A DNA stretch of 64,000 nucleotides, taken from Miniphocaeibacter sp964345925. GTDB taxonomy: Bacteria > Bacillota > Clostridia > Tissierellales > Peptoniphilaceae. Position numbers and translations under genes: made by a program. Position 1 is the first letter of the stretch; each line of letters opens with the position of its first letter. The stretch is taken from positions 11,386 through 75,385 of the forward strand of contig CAYFSP010000004.1 of the NCBI GenBank assembly GCA_964345925.1, read 5' to 3'. Positions 27,550-36,604 of the stretch are shown piece after piece. Below the pieces are notes generated by a model, which was given only the letters and a program-made list of their open reading frames with translations, did no database searches and was not told where the DNA came from.

Positions 27550-27979
27550 CTACTTCTTCTTTAAACCGGAATTCTTTAAATTCTCTTCTACTTTGCTTAA
27601 AGGTAAGTTTCCTTTTTCATCTAAAAGATTAGAAAATTCATTAACTTTATTTTCCTTTATATATGTATCAATATCATAAGTTATTGTCATTATAACGGTT
27701 TTATCACTTATTTTAGAATCGAATTTTACACCTTTTTCCTTTTCAGCTTGTTCCTTTACAACTTCAAGCATTGCCTTTGTCATTTCGCCTTCTTTATCTT
27801 CGCCTTCAATATCTGTAATTATCTTACTTACATTTTCTTTTCCATCATACTCTACTGTCATCTTTAAACTTCCATTTTTTGTTCACCTTCGTAAACTACT
27901 TTTTTGTTCCACATGACACCATAAGAGTTAAAATGGAAAATATTATAAGTAAAAGTCCTATTCTCTTAAATTTTTTCAT
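27550..27979 (-). pseudogene. DUF1307-like lipoprotein 2, two A-run frameshifts
   Basis: The ATG at 27979 starts a lipoprotein signal (MKKFKRIGLL..., TLMVSC-GTKK) that hits TAG soon after. Adding one A to each of two six-base A-runs on the coding strand (27900-27905 and 27875-27880) would join it through VVYEGEQKNGSLKMTVEYDG to the intact remainder ending LKNSGLKKK. The reconstructed protein is about 142 residues and clearly paralogous to its neighbours. Two contractions of the same kind in one gene are notable. It lies in a row with two relatives, probably one transcript. Confidence 0.78.
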
Positions 27980-27993
27980 TATTTCTCCTATAA

Positions 27994-28452
27994 TTATTTT
28001 TTCTTAAATCCACTATCTTCTAAATTCTTTACCATTGTTTCAAGTTTTAAATTTCCTTCTTCATCAGCTAATGTAGAAAAAGGATCATCTTCTTTGTCCT
28101 TATTATCTTTTATATATATTTTCATATCGTAATCCAATGTGATAATCATTTTATTATCCTTGATTTCACCAATAAATTCCACACCTTTTTGTTCACTTAA
28201 CTGATTTTCCATTAAGTCCAAATATGATTGATTATCATCTTCTCCTACTATGCTCTCTTGTAATTCTTTTTCCGTATTCATAATTAATTTTGTAATATTC
28301 TCTTCTCCATCATATTCTATTGTATTTACGGATTTAATTCCCTCTTGTTCCATTTCGTAAACCACTTCTCCACCCTTAGAACCACATGATGTGAATATTA
28401 AAATTATTGTTAATGATACGAATGTTAAAGCCAATCTCCTAATTTTTTTCAT
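27994..28452 (-). CDS. DUF1307-like lipoprotein 3 (intact)
   Basis: 152 residues. The signal has a basic start (MKKIRRLA), a hydrophobic stretch, and the lipobox IFTSC-GSK, so the mature protein is lipidated and held on the outer face of the membrane. VVYEMEQEGIKSVNTIEYDGEENITKLIMNTEKE is the DUF1307 pattern, and the C-terminus LETMVKNLEDSGFKKK repeats that of the two damaged neighbours. It is the first gene of a three-paralogue run and the only one readable throughout. No function is established for the family. Confidence 0.82.
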   Translation of the reverse strand: MKKIRRLALTFVSLTIILIFTSCGSKGGEVVYEMEQEGIKSVNTIEYDGEENITKLIMNTEKELQESIVGEDDNQSYLDLMENQLSEQKGVEFIGEIKDNKMIITLDYDMKIYIKDNKDKEDDPFSTLADEEGNLKLETMVKNLEDSGFKKK

Positions 28453-28667
28453 ACATACTCCTTTACTGTTTTACTTTAGATAGTTTTAACATACCATATG
28501 TATATATCTTAATCAATAATATTTATTATAATTTAATTATATCCCTAAAAATACTATAAGCCTTTAACCAATTGTAAATTTAGCAAGTAATTATATACCA
28601 TTTTATCGGATTTTCTTATTAATATATTTTTTACTATTCCCTTTAATTTTTAAATACTCTAACTAAA

Positions 28668-28703
28668 AAACCACTAGAAATTTATTATAATTTCTAATGG
28701 TTT
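28668..28703 (-). terminator. Terminator downstream of the 28.7-kb gene
   Basis: AAACCACTAGAAATT pairs with AATTTCTAATGGTTT apart from one G-U, with a six-base loop and a T-run on the minus strand. Confidence 0.85.
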
Positions 28704-28707
28704 CACT

Positions 28708-29223
28708 TTATACAAAAGCTATTTTATTTTTAATTAATACATCCCAAATATAAACTGATAATGATAGTAATAATATTTCGTATTTTTTATCCTCTAATTC
28801 TATTTCCATTTCCTCATAGGATCTAAATCCTTGTTTTTTAGAGATTATTCTTCCTATTCCCTTTAAATTTAAAATATTATCATTTCTACTTAATTTAAAG
28901 TTCATTTTTTCTCCATTATAATTTATATTTATATCTACAATTTTTTCTTCCAAAGATGATTTTATATAACCTGCTTCTTTTCCATTTTCATATAGCTTAT
29001 ACTCTTTATTCTTGTCATAAAAATTACGCTCTATTTTTAAAATCTCATCTTCTTTCTTATTAAAGAAAAGAAAATATGCCCCTTTTGCAAAAGTTTCTCC
29101 TATAAAGGCATCAAAATATGAACTTGCATCTCCTACTTTTTCTCCAATATAGATTAATTCATCTTCTTTAGAAATTTTAAACCTATCCTTAACATATTTA
29201 TCTATTTTTATAGAATATTTCAT
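28708..29223 (-). CDS. Hypothetical protein, possible tubby/LURP-like beta domain
   Basis: 171 residues without signal peptide or clear membrane helix. The sequence alternates short beta-strand stretches with turns: ELIYIGEKVGDASSYFDAFIG, ILKIERNFYDKNKEYKLYENGKEAGYIK, MNFKLSRNDNILNLKG. Phrases such as Y-x-L-Y-E-N-G-K-E-A-G-Y-I-K suggest a LURP-one/tubby C-terminal type barrel as seen in small Firmicute proteins, but this is only a visual resemblance. GGAGG lies before the start. It is monocistronic between HU and the lipoproteins, which gives no clue to its role. Confidence 0.6.
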   Translation of the reverse strand: MKYSIKIDKYVKDRFKISKEDELIYIGEKVGDASSYFDAFIGETFAKGAYFLFFNKKEDEILKIERNFYDKNKEYKLYENGKEAGYIKSSLEEKIVDININYNGEKMNFKLSRNDNILNLKGIGRIISKKQGFRSYEEMEIELEDKKYEILLLSLSVYIWDVLIKNKIAFV

Positions 29224-29280
29224 AATAACCTCCTTTACTTCTTATTTTATATTATACTCCATTTTCTTTTTTAAGCATTA

Positions 29281-29303
29281 AAAAAACAGGTCTAAGACCT
29301 GTC
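29281..29303 (-). terminator. Terminator of the HU gene
   Basis: ACAGGTC/GACCTGT with a TAA loop, followed by six or seven Ts on the minus strand. Confidence 0.9.
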
Positions 29304-29314
29304 TCTTATTAAAA

Positions 29315-29593
29315 TTATTTGTTAACTGCTTCTTTTAATGATTTACCAGCTTTGAATACTGGTGCATTAGATGCAGGTATTTGAATTTTTTGTTCTGGAT
29401 TTCTTGGATTTCTTCCTTCTCTAGCTTTTCTAGCTCTTGATTCAAATGTTCCAAAGCCCACTAATTGTACTTTATCTCCTGCTGCTAAAGTTTCTGTAAC
29501 TGTTTCAATAAAAGCGTTTAAAGCTCTTTCTGATTCAACTTTAGTAAGGTTGCTCTTTTCAGATATTTTACTTAATAATTCTGACTTATTCAT
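29315..29593 (-). CDS. hup: HU family DNA-binding protein
   Basis: 92 residues, the standard size. MNKSELLSKISEKS at the N-terminus, the DNA-bending arm VGFGTFESRARKAREGRNPRNPE (about 45-67) with the intercalating proline in RNPRNP, and the closing FKAGKSLKEAVN are all typical. It binds DNA as a homodimer and compacts the nucleoid. GAGGAGGATAAT precedes the start. Downstream of mfd and prsA the order agrees with related Firmicutes, where HU or a SpoVT-type regulator occupies this spot. Confidence 0.97.
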   Translation of the reverse strand: MNKSELLSKISEKSNLTKVESERALNAFIETVTETLAAGDKVQLVGFGTFESRARKAREGRNPRNPEQKIQIPASNAPVFKAGKSLKEAVNK

Positions 29594-29746
29594 TTAATAT
29601 TATCCTCCTCGTTGTTGTAAATTGAATACCTTTCGTACTCATGATATTGATTATATCTAACTTATATTAAAGTTTCAAGGTTTTCTTTACTTTTTTTCAT
29701 GTTTTTCGTGATATTTTTATCTTTTATACTATTTTCTTAACAATTA

Positions 29747-30910
29747 CTATTTATTTTCAGTTGTATCCGTTGAATCTTCAGTTTTATCTGTGGATTTTTC
29801 CTCTGGCTTATCTGTAGATTTCGTTTCTTTATCGTCTTTCTTCTCATTATATTTTGAAAAATCAAAAGATTCTATTGCTTTTTTAGCATCATCAACTGTT
29901 TTGCCATCTTTATCAAAATACTCTACTTTAGCTTTTTTAACTTGATCCTCTATAAACTCTTCTTGTTTCCCTTGGAAAGCTAATGCACCAATTTTTTGTT
30001 TCAATGATTTAAGAGTATCCTTGTCTATTTTATCAACTTTTTCAGTCTTATCTTTAAGTTTTACAATATGGTATCCAAATTGACTTTCTATTAATTCAGC
30101 TTTTACTTCTCCAGCCTTCATATCCTTAATGCCTTCTGTAAACTCTTTAACCATGTCTTCGCCTAAAAAATCTTCCAATTTTTCAGCAACTAACATGCTA
30201 TCACCTGAAGTTTTTAATCCTTCAGTGCTTTCTGAAATCTCTTTAAATTTATCATCAAATTTAATTGTTCCTGCATTTATTTCATCTACTAGACTTTGAG
30301 CTTCAGCTTTTATTTTTTCTTTAACTGCTTCATCCGTTATAGCCTCTTGACCTGTTTCATCCATAGTTGAATAAAGAATATGCTCTGCGTTGTATAATGG
30401 CATCTTTTTCTCTAATTCTTTATCTGATGGACCATTATCTTCAACTTGTTTTTCTACAAGTTTATTTATATATATATTAGGTTCTATATTGTCCTTCTTG
30501 AGCTCATCCATTGTTAAGCCTTCTGCTTTTAACGCTTCTTCAAGACTTTCTTTACCACCAACTTGTTCTGTTAGCTTATCTACTTCCTTATCGACTTCTT
30601 CGTCTTTTATCTTTATTCCTTCATCTTTTGCAGCTTTTAATAAGGCTTTGCTCTTAACCATATTATCAAGTGCTGATAATCTTATTTCATTGGCTTGTTC
30701 CTTGCCCTCATCTGTGCTTTCATCTATAACCATTCCATATGCTTCAAATTGTTTAGCTGTTGATTCATACATTTTATTTATCTCTTCTGCAGAGATATAT
30801 TCATTACCTATTTTAGCAATTGGATCCTTTGGTTTTTTACCACCACAAGATGTCAGTACTAAAGAAAGGGTTAAAACTCCTGTTGCTATTTTTATAATAT
30901 TTTTTTTCAA
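29747..30910 (-). CDS. prsA: PrsA/SurA-type foldase lipoprotein (parvulin)
   Basis: 387 residues. It begins with TTG (AGGAGG, six bases away). The lipobox is LVLTSC-GGK, so it acts as a membrane-anchored chaperone outside the cell. The N-terminal SurA-like region runs from IAKIGNEYISAEEINK to about residue 170. A parvulin domain (NAEHILYSTMDE... through GYHIVKLKDK, about 176-290) should isomerise prolyl bonds of exported proteins. The tail is low-complexity, rich in K, D, S and T (about 350-387), and probably spans wall material. It lies 9 bases after mfd and is likely co-transcribed with it. Confidence 0.92.
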   Translation of the reverse strand: MKKNIIKIATGVLTLSLVLTSCGGKKPKDPIAKIGNEYISAEEINKMYESTAKQFEAYGMVIDESTDEGKEQANEIRLSALDNMVKSKALLKAAKDEGIKIKDEEVDKEVDKLTEQVGGKESLEEALKAEGLTMDELKKDNIEPNIYINKLVEKQVEDNGPSDKELEKKMPLYNAEHILYSTMDETGQEAITDEAVKEKIKAEAQSLVDEINAGTIKFDDKFKEISESTEGLKTSGDSMLVAEKLEDFLGEDMVKEFTEGIKDMKAGEVKAELIESQFGYHIVKLKDKTEKVDKIDKDTLKSLKQKIGALAFQGKQEEFIEDQVKKAKVEYFDKDGKTVDDAKKAIESFDFSKYNEKKDDKETKSTDKPEEKSTDKTEDSTDTTENK

Positions 30911-30919
30911 AATTTCCTC

Positions 30920-33900
30920 CTAAATTTCCTTATTTATTTTAAAAGTCTTTACAACCTTTAATAATTCAATAACCGGTTTTATATTATTCTTTATAAATTC
31001 AACTGATATAGTTGGCGTATCCGACAAATCGAAATTCATATTGCCTTTGAAATTATCACTTATAAATTCCAATTCCTGTAAATCCAACTCCTTATTTGAA
31101 CTATAATCCATTTTTATAAAACCTGATTTTTCATATATCTTTTCAAATCCACATTCTGAAGCATATGATTTCATTAAAGAGATATCCATTATATTTTGTA
31201 CCATTTTAGGTATATCTCCAAAGCGGTCTATTAGTTCCTCTACTATTTCATCATAATCCTCTTCATTTCCAATTGTGGCAATCTTCTTATACATATCGAT
31301 TTTTTCATTTGAATCCTCAATATATTTTGATGGTATATATGCATCTATTTTTATATCTATTTCAATTTCAGATGCTTTTACCTTTGGTTTGTCGCCTTTT
31401 ATTTCTCCTAAAGTTTCCTCTAAGAGTTTAACATATAAGTCATAACCAATGGAAGAAATATTTCCACTTTGTACTTCTCCTAAAATATTTCCTGCACCTC
31501 TAAGCTCTAAATCCCTCATGGCAATTTTATATCCTGAACCAAACTCGGTAAAATCCTTTATTGCCATAAGCCTTTTTTCAGCAATTTCCGTCAACGATTT
31601 ATTTCTCTCGTATGTAAAATATGCAAAGGATGTTCTATCACCTCTACCTATTCTACCCTTTAGTTGATACAGCTGAGATAGTCCCATTTTATCTGCATTA
31701 TGAACTATCATAGTATTTACATTGGAAATATCAAGTCCAGTTTCTATTATTGTAGTACATAGTAAAATATCGAATTCTCCATTGGAAAAATCTGTCATTA
31801 CATTTTCTAGTTCCCTTTCAGTCATTCGCCCATGGGCAATTCCTATTGTAGCCTCTGGAACTAGTTCTAGTAATTTAAATCTCATTTCATCAATATCTTG
31901 AATTTTATTGTAGACAAAGTATATTTGTCCACCTCTTCCAATTTCCTTATTGATGGCATCTTTTATAATTTGTTCATTATATTCAATTACATATGTGTTA
32001 ATTGGAAATCTTTCCTCAGGTGGTTCATCTAATGTTGACATATCCCTTATTCCTACAAGTCCCATTTGTAATGTTCTTGGAATAGGTGTTGCCGACAATG
32101 TTAAAACATCAATATTTTCTCTTAATGTTTTAAGTTTTTCCTTATGCTTAACACCGAAACGCTGTTCCTCATCTATTATAAGTAATCCTAAGTCCTTAAA
32201 TTTTAAATCCTTTGACAGTATTTTATGAGTTCCAACTATAATATCTATTAATCCCTTACTGGCATCCTTCATAATATTTTTTTGCTCTGTAGGCGTTCTA
32301 AACCTTGAAAGCATCTCCACCTTCATCGGATACTCTTTTAATCTTTCTGAAATCGTATTGTAATGCTGTTGAGCCAATATTGTAGTAGGCACTAGAAAGG
32401 CCACTTGTTTTCCGTCCATTACGGCTTTAAAGGCTGCTCTTATAGCAACTTCTGTCTTTCCATACCCAACATCACCACATAGAAGCCTATCCATTGGTTT
32501 AATGGATTCCATATCCTTTTTTATCTCATCTATACTTCTTAATTGACTTGGAGTTTCCTCATATATAAAGTCGTTTTCAAATTCCTTCTGCCATTCCGTA
32601 TCCTTAGAAAAACTATAGCCTTCTATTTTTAAACGTTTAGCATATAGCTCTATTAAATCCTGAGCAATTAATTCTACAGATTTTTTTGCCTTCTGTTTAG
32701 CCTTCTGCCACTCTATTCCACTTAATTTATTTAATCTTGGTCCTTTTGACTCGCCGCCAATATATTTTTGAACTAAATTCATCTGATCCGTTGGAATAAA
32801 TAATCTATCATTTCCTCTATACTGAATAATAATATAGTCCTTCTTTATTCCTTGAACATCTATTTGTTCAATGCCTTTATATTGACCTATACCATGATTT
32901 TCATGTACTACAAAATCATCTAGTACCAAGTCCGAGTAATTTATAATATCTTGAGAAGTTCTTTTCTTGGCTTTTCTCTTGTACTGTTTTTTCTCTTTCC
33001 CATAAATTTCCTTATGGGTTATTACCAAATATTTTATGCTTCTGTATTCAAACCCCGATTGTAGGGTTTTCCCTACAATATATAGCTGCCCCGACTTTAT
33101 ATCGTGGTTATAATCATCTAATACTACAGGGTTTAATCCACCATCTTCCAACATCTCAAGTAGAAATTTCGCTTTTTCATTAGAATCTGCAAATATTATA
33201 ACCTTGTATCCGTTATATAAATTGCCTTTAATATGTTCTGACAACACAGTTAAATTTCTATTGAAATTTGGCGCTTCTAAGGTTTCAACTTTCACTTCCA
33301 TCTCTGGACTTAAAAGCCTTGTCTTCTTAATTAAGGATGTGGAGTTTATCGCTGTAAACTCCTTGAAGAAATCAACTATATTTTTAAATGGTATCAATAT
33401 ATTCTTATGACTCTCAAAAGCTTCTCCAGCTTCTAATTTATATGTAAGATCATCGTCTTGCATACTTTTCATTTCGCTATTTCTATCATAAATCCTTGCT
33501 ATATCGTCTAAAAATATTATTGTATCCTCTTCTAAATAGTCTAGAAGACTTCCATAATCCTTTTTTCCTAAGTACGGTATAACGAGATCCATATTTGAAA
33601 TGTAGAGATTGTCTTCTAAATATCCAAGTATTTGAGAGAATTTCTCTAATAATTTCTCCTTGTCTACACCATATAAAACCTTGTTTTCAGCTTTGTCCAA
33701 ATCCTTACAGAGTCCATCAATAATCTTTTTTCTCTGTTTGCCGTCTATTATTAATTCCCTTGATGGAGATATTGTGAATTTGTCTATTTTCTCAATGGAA
33801 CGCTGTGTTCCAATATCAAAAATCCTCATAGAATCTATTTCATCATCAAATAGTTCTATTCTTACAGGGTTTGCCATTTGTACTGGGTATATGTCTAATA

Positions 33901-34435
33901 TTCCACCTCTTATAGCAAACTGTCCCTTACTCTCTATCATACTAACTCTTTCATATTGTAATGAAACCAAGGAGTCAGTTATTTTTTCAAGATCTACAAT
34001 ATCTTCAATATTTATATTTAAACTAAGTTTTTTGAAATTTGAAAGAGATGTTATCTTTCTCTGTATAGCATTAGAGCTGGCAACTGTTATAAATTTTTCC
34101 TTATTGAATAATCTACTAATAGTTCTTAATCTACTATCTTCATTATTTTTTTCCAAACTGCTTATATTATAGTAATTTATATCACTACTAGGATATATTT
34201 CCACAATATCCTTATTAAAAGATGAAATATTCTCATATAGTTTCTTTGCAGAAATATCATCTTCTGTTACTAAAACAATATTTCTCTTTTCATTTATGAA
34301 TAAAGAGTATATAAAATGTCCAATACTCTCCTTTATTAGACCATGCATATAGATAGATTTTGTTCCATTATTTATTGCACCAATCATTTCTTCATAATAT
34401 TTCAAGTTCTTTATGGGATCAGCAATGTAATTCAT
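30920..34435 (-). CDS. mfd: Transcription-repair coupling factor
   Basis: 1171 residues, complete. It removes RNA polymerase stalled at DNA damage and recruits UvrA. The N-terminal UvrB-like modules are followed by the RNA-polymerase-interacting domain (DLVLDDFVVHENHGIGQYKGIEQ, about 500-525). The helicase core has Walker A GDVGYGKTEV (lysine about residue 660), the DEEQ box IIDEEQRFG, LSATPIPRTLQMGL, and the translocation motif with QLKGRIGRGDR. The C-terminal UvrA-contact domain follows. GGAGGTG marks the start. No frame break is present in 3.5 kb, in contrast to many accessory genes in the window. Confidence 0.97.
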   Translation of the reverse strand: MNYIADPIKNLKYYEEMIGAINNGTKSIYMHGLIKESIGHFIYSLFINEKRNIVLVTEDDISAKKLYENISSFNKDIVEIYPSSDINYYNISSLEKNNEDSRLRTISRLFNKEKFITVASSNAIQRKITSLSNFKKLSLNINIEDIVDLEKITDSLVSLQYERVSMIESKGQFAIRGGILDIYPVQMANPVRIELFDDEIDSMRIFDIGTQRSIEKIDKFTISPSRELIIDGKQRKKIIDGLCKDLDKAENKVLYGVDKEKLLEKFSQILGYLEDNLYISNMDLVIPYLGKKDYGSLLDYLEEDTIIFLDDIARIYDRNSEMKSMQDDDLTYKLEAGEAFESHKNILIPFKNIVDFFKEFTAINSTSLIKKTRLLSPEMEVKVETLEAPNFNRNLTVLSEHIKGNLYNGYKVIIFADSNEKAKFLLEMLEDGGLNPVVLDDYNHDIKSGQLYIVGKTLQSGFEYRSIKYLVITHKEIYGKEKKQYKRKAKKRTSQDIINYSDLVLDDFVVHENHGIGQYKGIEQIDVQGIKKDYIIIQYRGNDRLFIPTDQMNLVQKYIGGESKGPRLNKLSGIEWQKAKQKAKKSVELIAQDLIELYAKRLKIEGYSFSKDTEWQKEFENDFIYEETPSQLRSIDEIKKDMESIKPMDRLLCGDVGYGKTEVAIRAAFKAVMDGKQVAFLVPTTILAQQHYNTISERLKEYPMKVEMLSRFRTPTEQKNIMKDASKGLIDIIVGTHKILSKDLKFKDLGLLIIDEEQRFGVKHKEKLKTLRENIDVLTLSATPIPRTLQMGLVGIRDMSTLDEPPEERFPINTYVIEYNEQIIKDAINKEIGRGGQIYFVYNKIQDIDEMRFKLLELVPEATIGIAHGRMTERELENVMTDFSNGEFDILLCTTIIETGLDISNVNTMIVHNADKMGLSQLYQLKGRIGRGDRTSFAYFTYERNKSLTEIAEKRLMAIKDFTEFGSGYKIAMRDLELRGAGNILGEVQSGNISSIGYDLYVKLLEETLGEIKGDKPKVKASEIEIDIKIDAYIPSKYIEDSNEKIDMYKKIATIGNEEDYDEIVEELIDRFGDIPKMVQNIMDISLMKSYASECGFEKIYEKSGFIKMDYSSNKELDLQELEFISDNFKGNMNFDLSDTPTISVEFIKNNIKPVIELLKVVKTFKINKEI

Positions 34436-34465
34436 TTTACACCTCCAGCCTTAATTGGAACTTAA

Positions 34466-34491
34466 ACAGGCCCAGATTTCTCTGGGCTTGT
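34466..34491. terminator. Hairpin between pth and mfd
   Basis: An 11-bp stem ACAGGCCCAGA/TCTGGGCTTGT with one G-U and a TTTC loop. It lacks a long T-run, so it may be a weak terminator or processing site within the glmU-pth-mfd transcript. Confidence 0.5.
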
Positions 34492-34503
34492 AATTTCTCT
34501 ATC

Positions 34504-35079
34504 TTAATCATAATGGTTAACTCCATTATATCTATTCATTGCTTCATCAATTCTATTATTGATTATTAATTCCGTACTGATTGCAGAATCATCTATTTCC
34601 TTTTCTAATATTGTTTTTTCTTCACTGCTGAAATTGCTTAGCACAAAATCCGCCAAACTCATTTGTGGTATTTTCTTTCCAACTGATATTTTCACCCTTG
34701 GAAAATTATCATCTTTTAAATGATATATTATGGATTTTAACCCATTATGAGTTCCCGATGATCCCTTCTTCTTAATTCTAATAGTACCAAAGGGAATATC
34801 TATATCATCACAAATTATAATTATATCCTCTACGGATATATTATAATAATTTGCACATTCCATTACAGCAATTCCAGAATTGTTCATATACGTTATAGGT
34901 TTCATAAGGATTACTTTTTCTGAACCTATTCTACCTTCGCCTATAACTGCATTAAATTTTGCCCTATTAACTACAATATTATTGTTGTCTGCAATTTTAT
35001 CTATGGCCATAAAGCCGACATTATGTCTATTTCCTTCGTATTTTTTTCCCGGATTACCTAATCCAACTACTAATTTCAA
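34504..35079 (-). CDS. pth: Peptidyl-tRNA hydrolase
   Basis: 191 residues. It recycles peptidyl-tRNA dropped by ribosomes. MKLVVGLGNPGKKYEGNRHNVGF, with the catalytic histidine (H20 region, RHNVGF), PITYMNNSG, and CDDIDIPFGTIRIKKKGSSGTHNGLKSI are the family blocks. The start is TTG, preceded by GGGAAG that overlaps the end of glmU, four bases away. The glmU-pth-mfd-prsA order is conserved in Firmicutes. The assignment is certain. Confidence 0.96.
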   Translation of the reverse strand: MKLVVGLGNPGKKYEGNRHNVGFMAIDKIADNNNIVVNRAKFNAVIGEGRIGSEKVILMKPITYMNNSGIAVMECANYYNISVEDIIIICDDIDIPFGTIRIKKKGSSGTHNGLKSIIYHLKDDNFPRVKISVGKKIPQMSLADFVLSNFSSEEKTILEKEIDDSAISTELIINNRIDEAMNRYNGVNHYD

Positions 35080-35083
35080 TTAT

Positions 35084-36472
35084 CTACTTCCCATTATCCA
35101 TTTTTTCTTTTTTACTTACCCAACCAGGAATATTTTTCTGTTTCCCCCTAGCTATGGATAGTTCACCTTCATTAACATCCTTTGTAATTGTAGAGCCTGC
35201 TGCAACAAATCCCTTCTTTGCAATTTTCACAGGAGCTACTATATTGGCATTACTTCCAATAAAAGCATTATCTTCCACTATGGACTTATATTTTTTCTTT
35301 CCATCATAGTTTACAAATATTACTCCACAGCCTACATTTATATCCTTGCCTAATTCTGCATCACCAATATATGTTAAATGACCTGCCTTTGTTCCCTTGC
35401 CTATTTTTGCATTTTTAACTTCTACAAAATTACCTATATGAACATTTTCCTCTAAATATGCTTTTGGTCTTAAATGAGCATATGGTCCTATATCAGTTCC
35501 TGATTTTACAGTACTACTTTCCACAGTAGAAGATTTTATTACAACATTATCATCTATTATGGAATCGTCTATTAGAGTATCTCCATATATTAAACAGTCT
35601 TCACCAATTATGGTATTACCCGTTATTCTAACACCTGATCTAATTTCAGTATCCTTACCAATCTTTACAGAATCCTCTATGAAAATATTACTAGGGTTTT
35701 CCATAATAACACCGTTTGTCATATGGTATTCGTTGATTCTCTTTCTAAGTACCTCTTCTGCAATAGAAAGTTGTAATTTAGAATTAATTCCATAGACTTC
35801 CTCAACATCGTCTATTAGAAAGGTTGAAATTTTTTCACCTTTTGACTGTATTATTTCAAATATATCAGTTAAATACATTTCCCCTTGAAGATTATCTTGA
35901 TCAAGTTCTTTAATACTATTCTTTAAAGCATCACCATTTATAACTATAAATCCAGAGTTGAACTCTTTTATTTTCAATTCCTCTTCATTACAGTCCTTAT
36001 GTTCAACTATTTTTAATAGATTGCCTAAATCATCTTTTATAATTCTTCCATATCCTGTTGGATCTTCTATATTAGCAGTTAAAACCGTTGCAATATTATT
36101 ATTTTCATTATGGTAATCCATAAAGGATTTTAAAGTATTTCCCTTTACTAAAGGTGTATCCCCTGTTAATATTAAAACCTTATCTTCATTTGATACTTCA
36201 TCTAATGCAAGGCTAACGGCATATCCTGTTCCATAAGGATATTCCTTACCAATTTTTTGTTCTTTTATAATTATATTCTTATTAGATAGTAATTCTTCTA
36301 AATCGCTTCTATTTTTTCCACCTATTATTATTTTCTTTTCAACATTTACATTGTCACTAGCTTCTATTACATAATTTATCATAGGCTTGTTCAATAATTT
36401 ATGTAGAACTTTGGAATTTTTAGACTTCATTCTAGTTCCTTCACCAGCGGCAAGTATTATACAAATATTCAT
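35084..36472 (-). CDS. glmU: Bifunctional GlmU (uridyltransferase/acetyltransferase)
   Basis: 462 residues, normal length. It makes UDP-GlcNAc from glucosamine-1-phosphate in two steps. The N-terminal pyrophosphorylase carries ILAAGEGTRMKSKNSKVLHKL (residues 5-25), GTGYAVSLA and LTGDTPL. The C-terminal left-handed beta-helix has hexapeptide repeats from about residue 250 (IGKDTEIRSGVRI...), with AHLRPKAYLEENVHIGNFVEVKNAKIG and GHLTYIGDAELG. GGAGG precedes the ATG. It is divergent from murC; both feed the same wall pathway. Confidence 0.97.
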   Translation of the reverse strand: MNICIILAAGEGTRMKSKNSKVLHKLLNKPMINYVIEASDNVNVEKKIIIGGKNRSDLEELLSNKNIIIKEQKIGKEYPYGTGYAVSLALDEVSNEDKVLILTGDTPLVKGNTLKSFMDYHNENNNIATVLTANIEDPTGYGRIIKDDLGNLLKIVEHKDCNEEELKIKEFNSGFIVINGDALKNSIKELDQDNLQGEMYLTDIFEIIQSKGEKISTFLIDDVEEVYGINSKLQLSIAEEVLRKRINEYHMTNGVIMENPSNIFIEDSVKIGKDTEIRSGVRITGNTIIGEDCLIYGDTLIDDSIIDDNVVIKSSTVESSTVKSGTDIGPYAHLRPKAYLEENVHIGNFVEVKNAKIGKGTKAGHLTYIGDAELGKDINVGCGVIFVNYDGKKKYKSIVEDNAFIGSNANIVAPVKIAKKGFVAAGSTITKDVNEGELSIARGKQKNIPGWVSKKEKMDNGK

Positions 36473-36604
36473 TTAATTCCTCCAAATATTAAGGTTACAC
36501 TACTATATTATATTAAATACTGCTTTAAAGTCTATCTTTTTATATGGCTAATCTTTAAGTAATGTACTATGCGTGATATAATACTAATGTTTAGGAGGAG
36601 TTTT

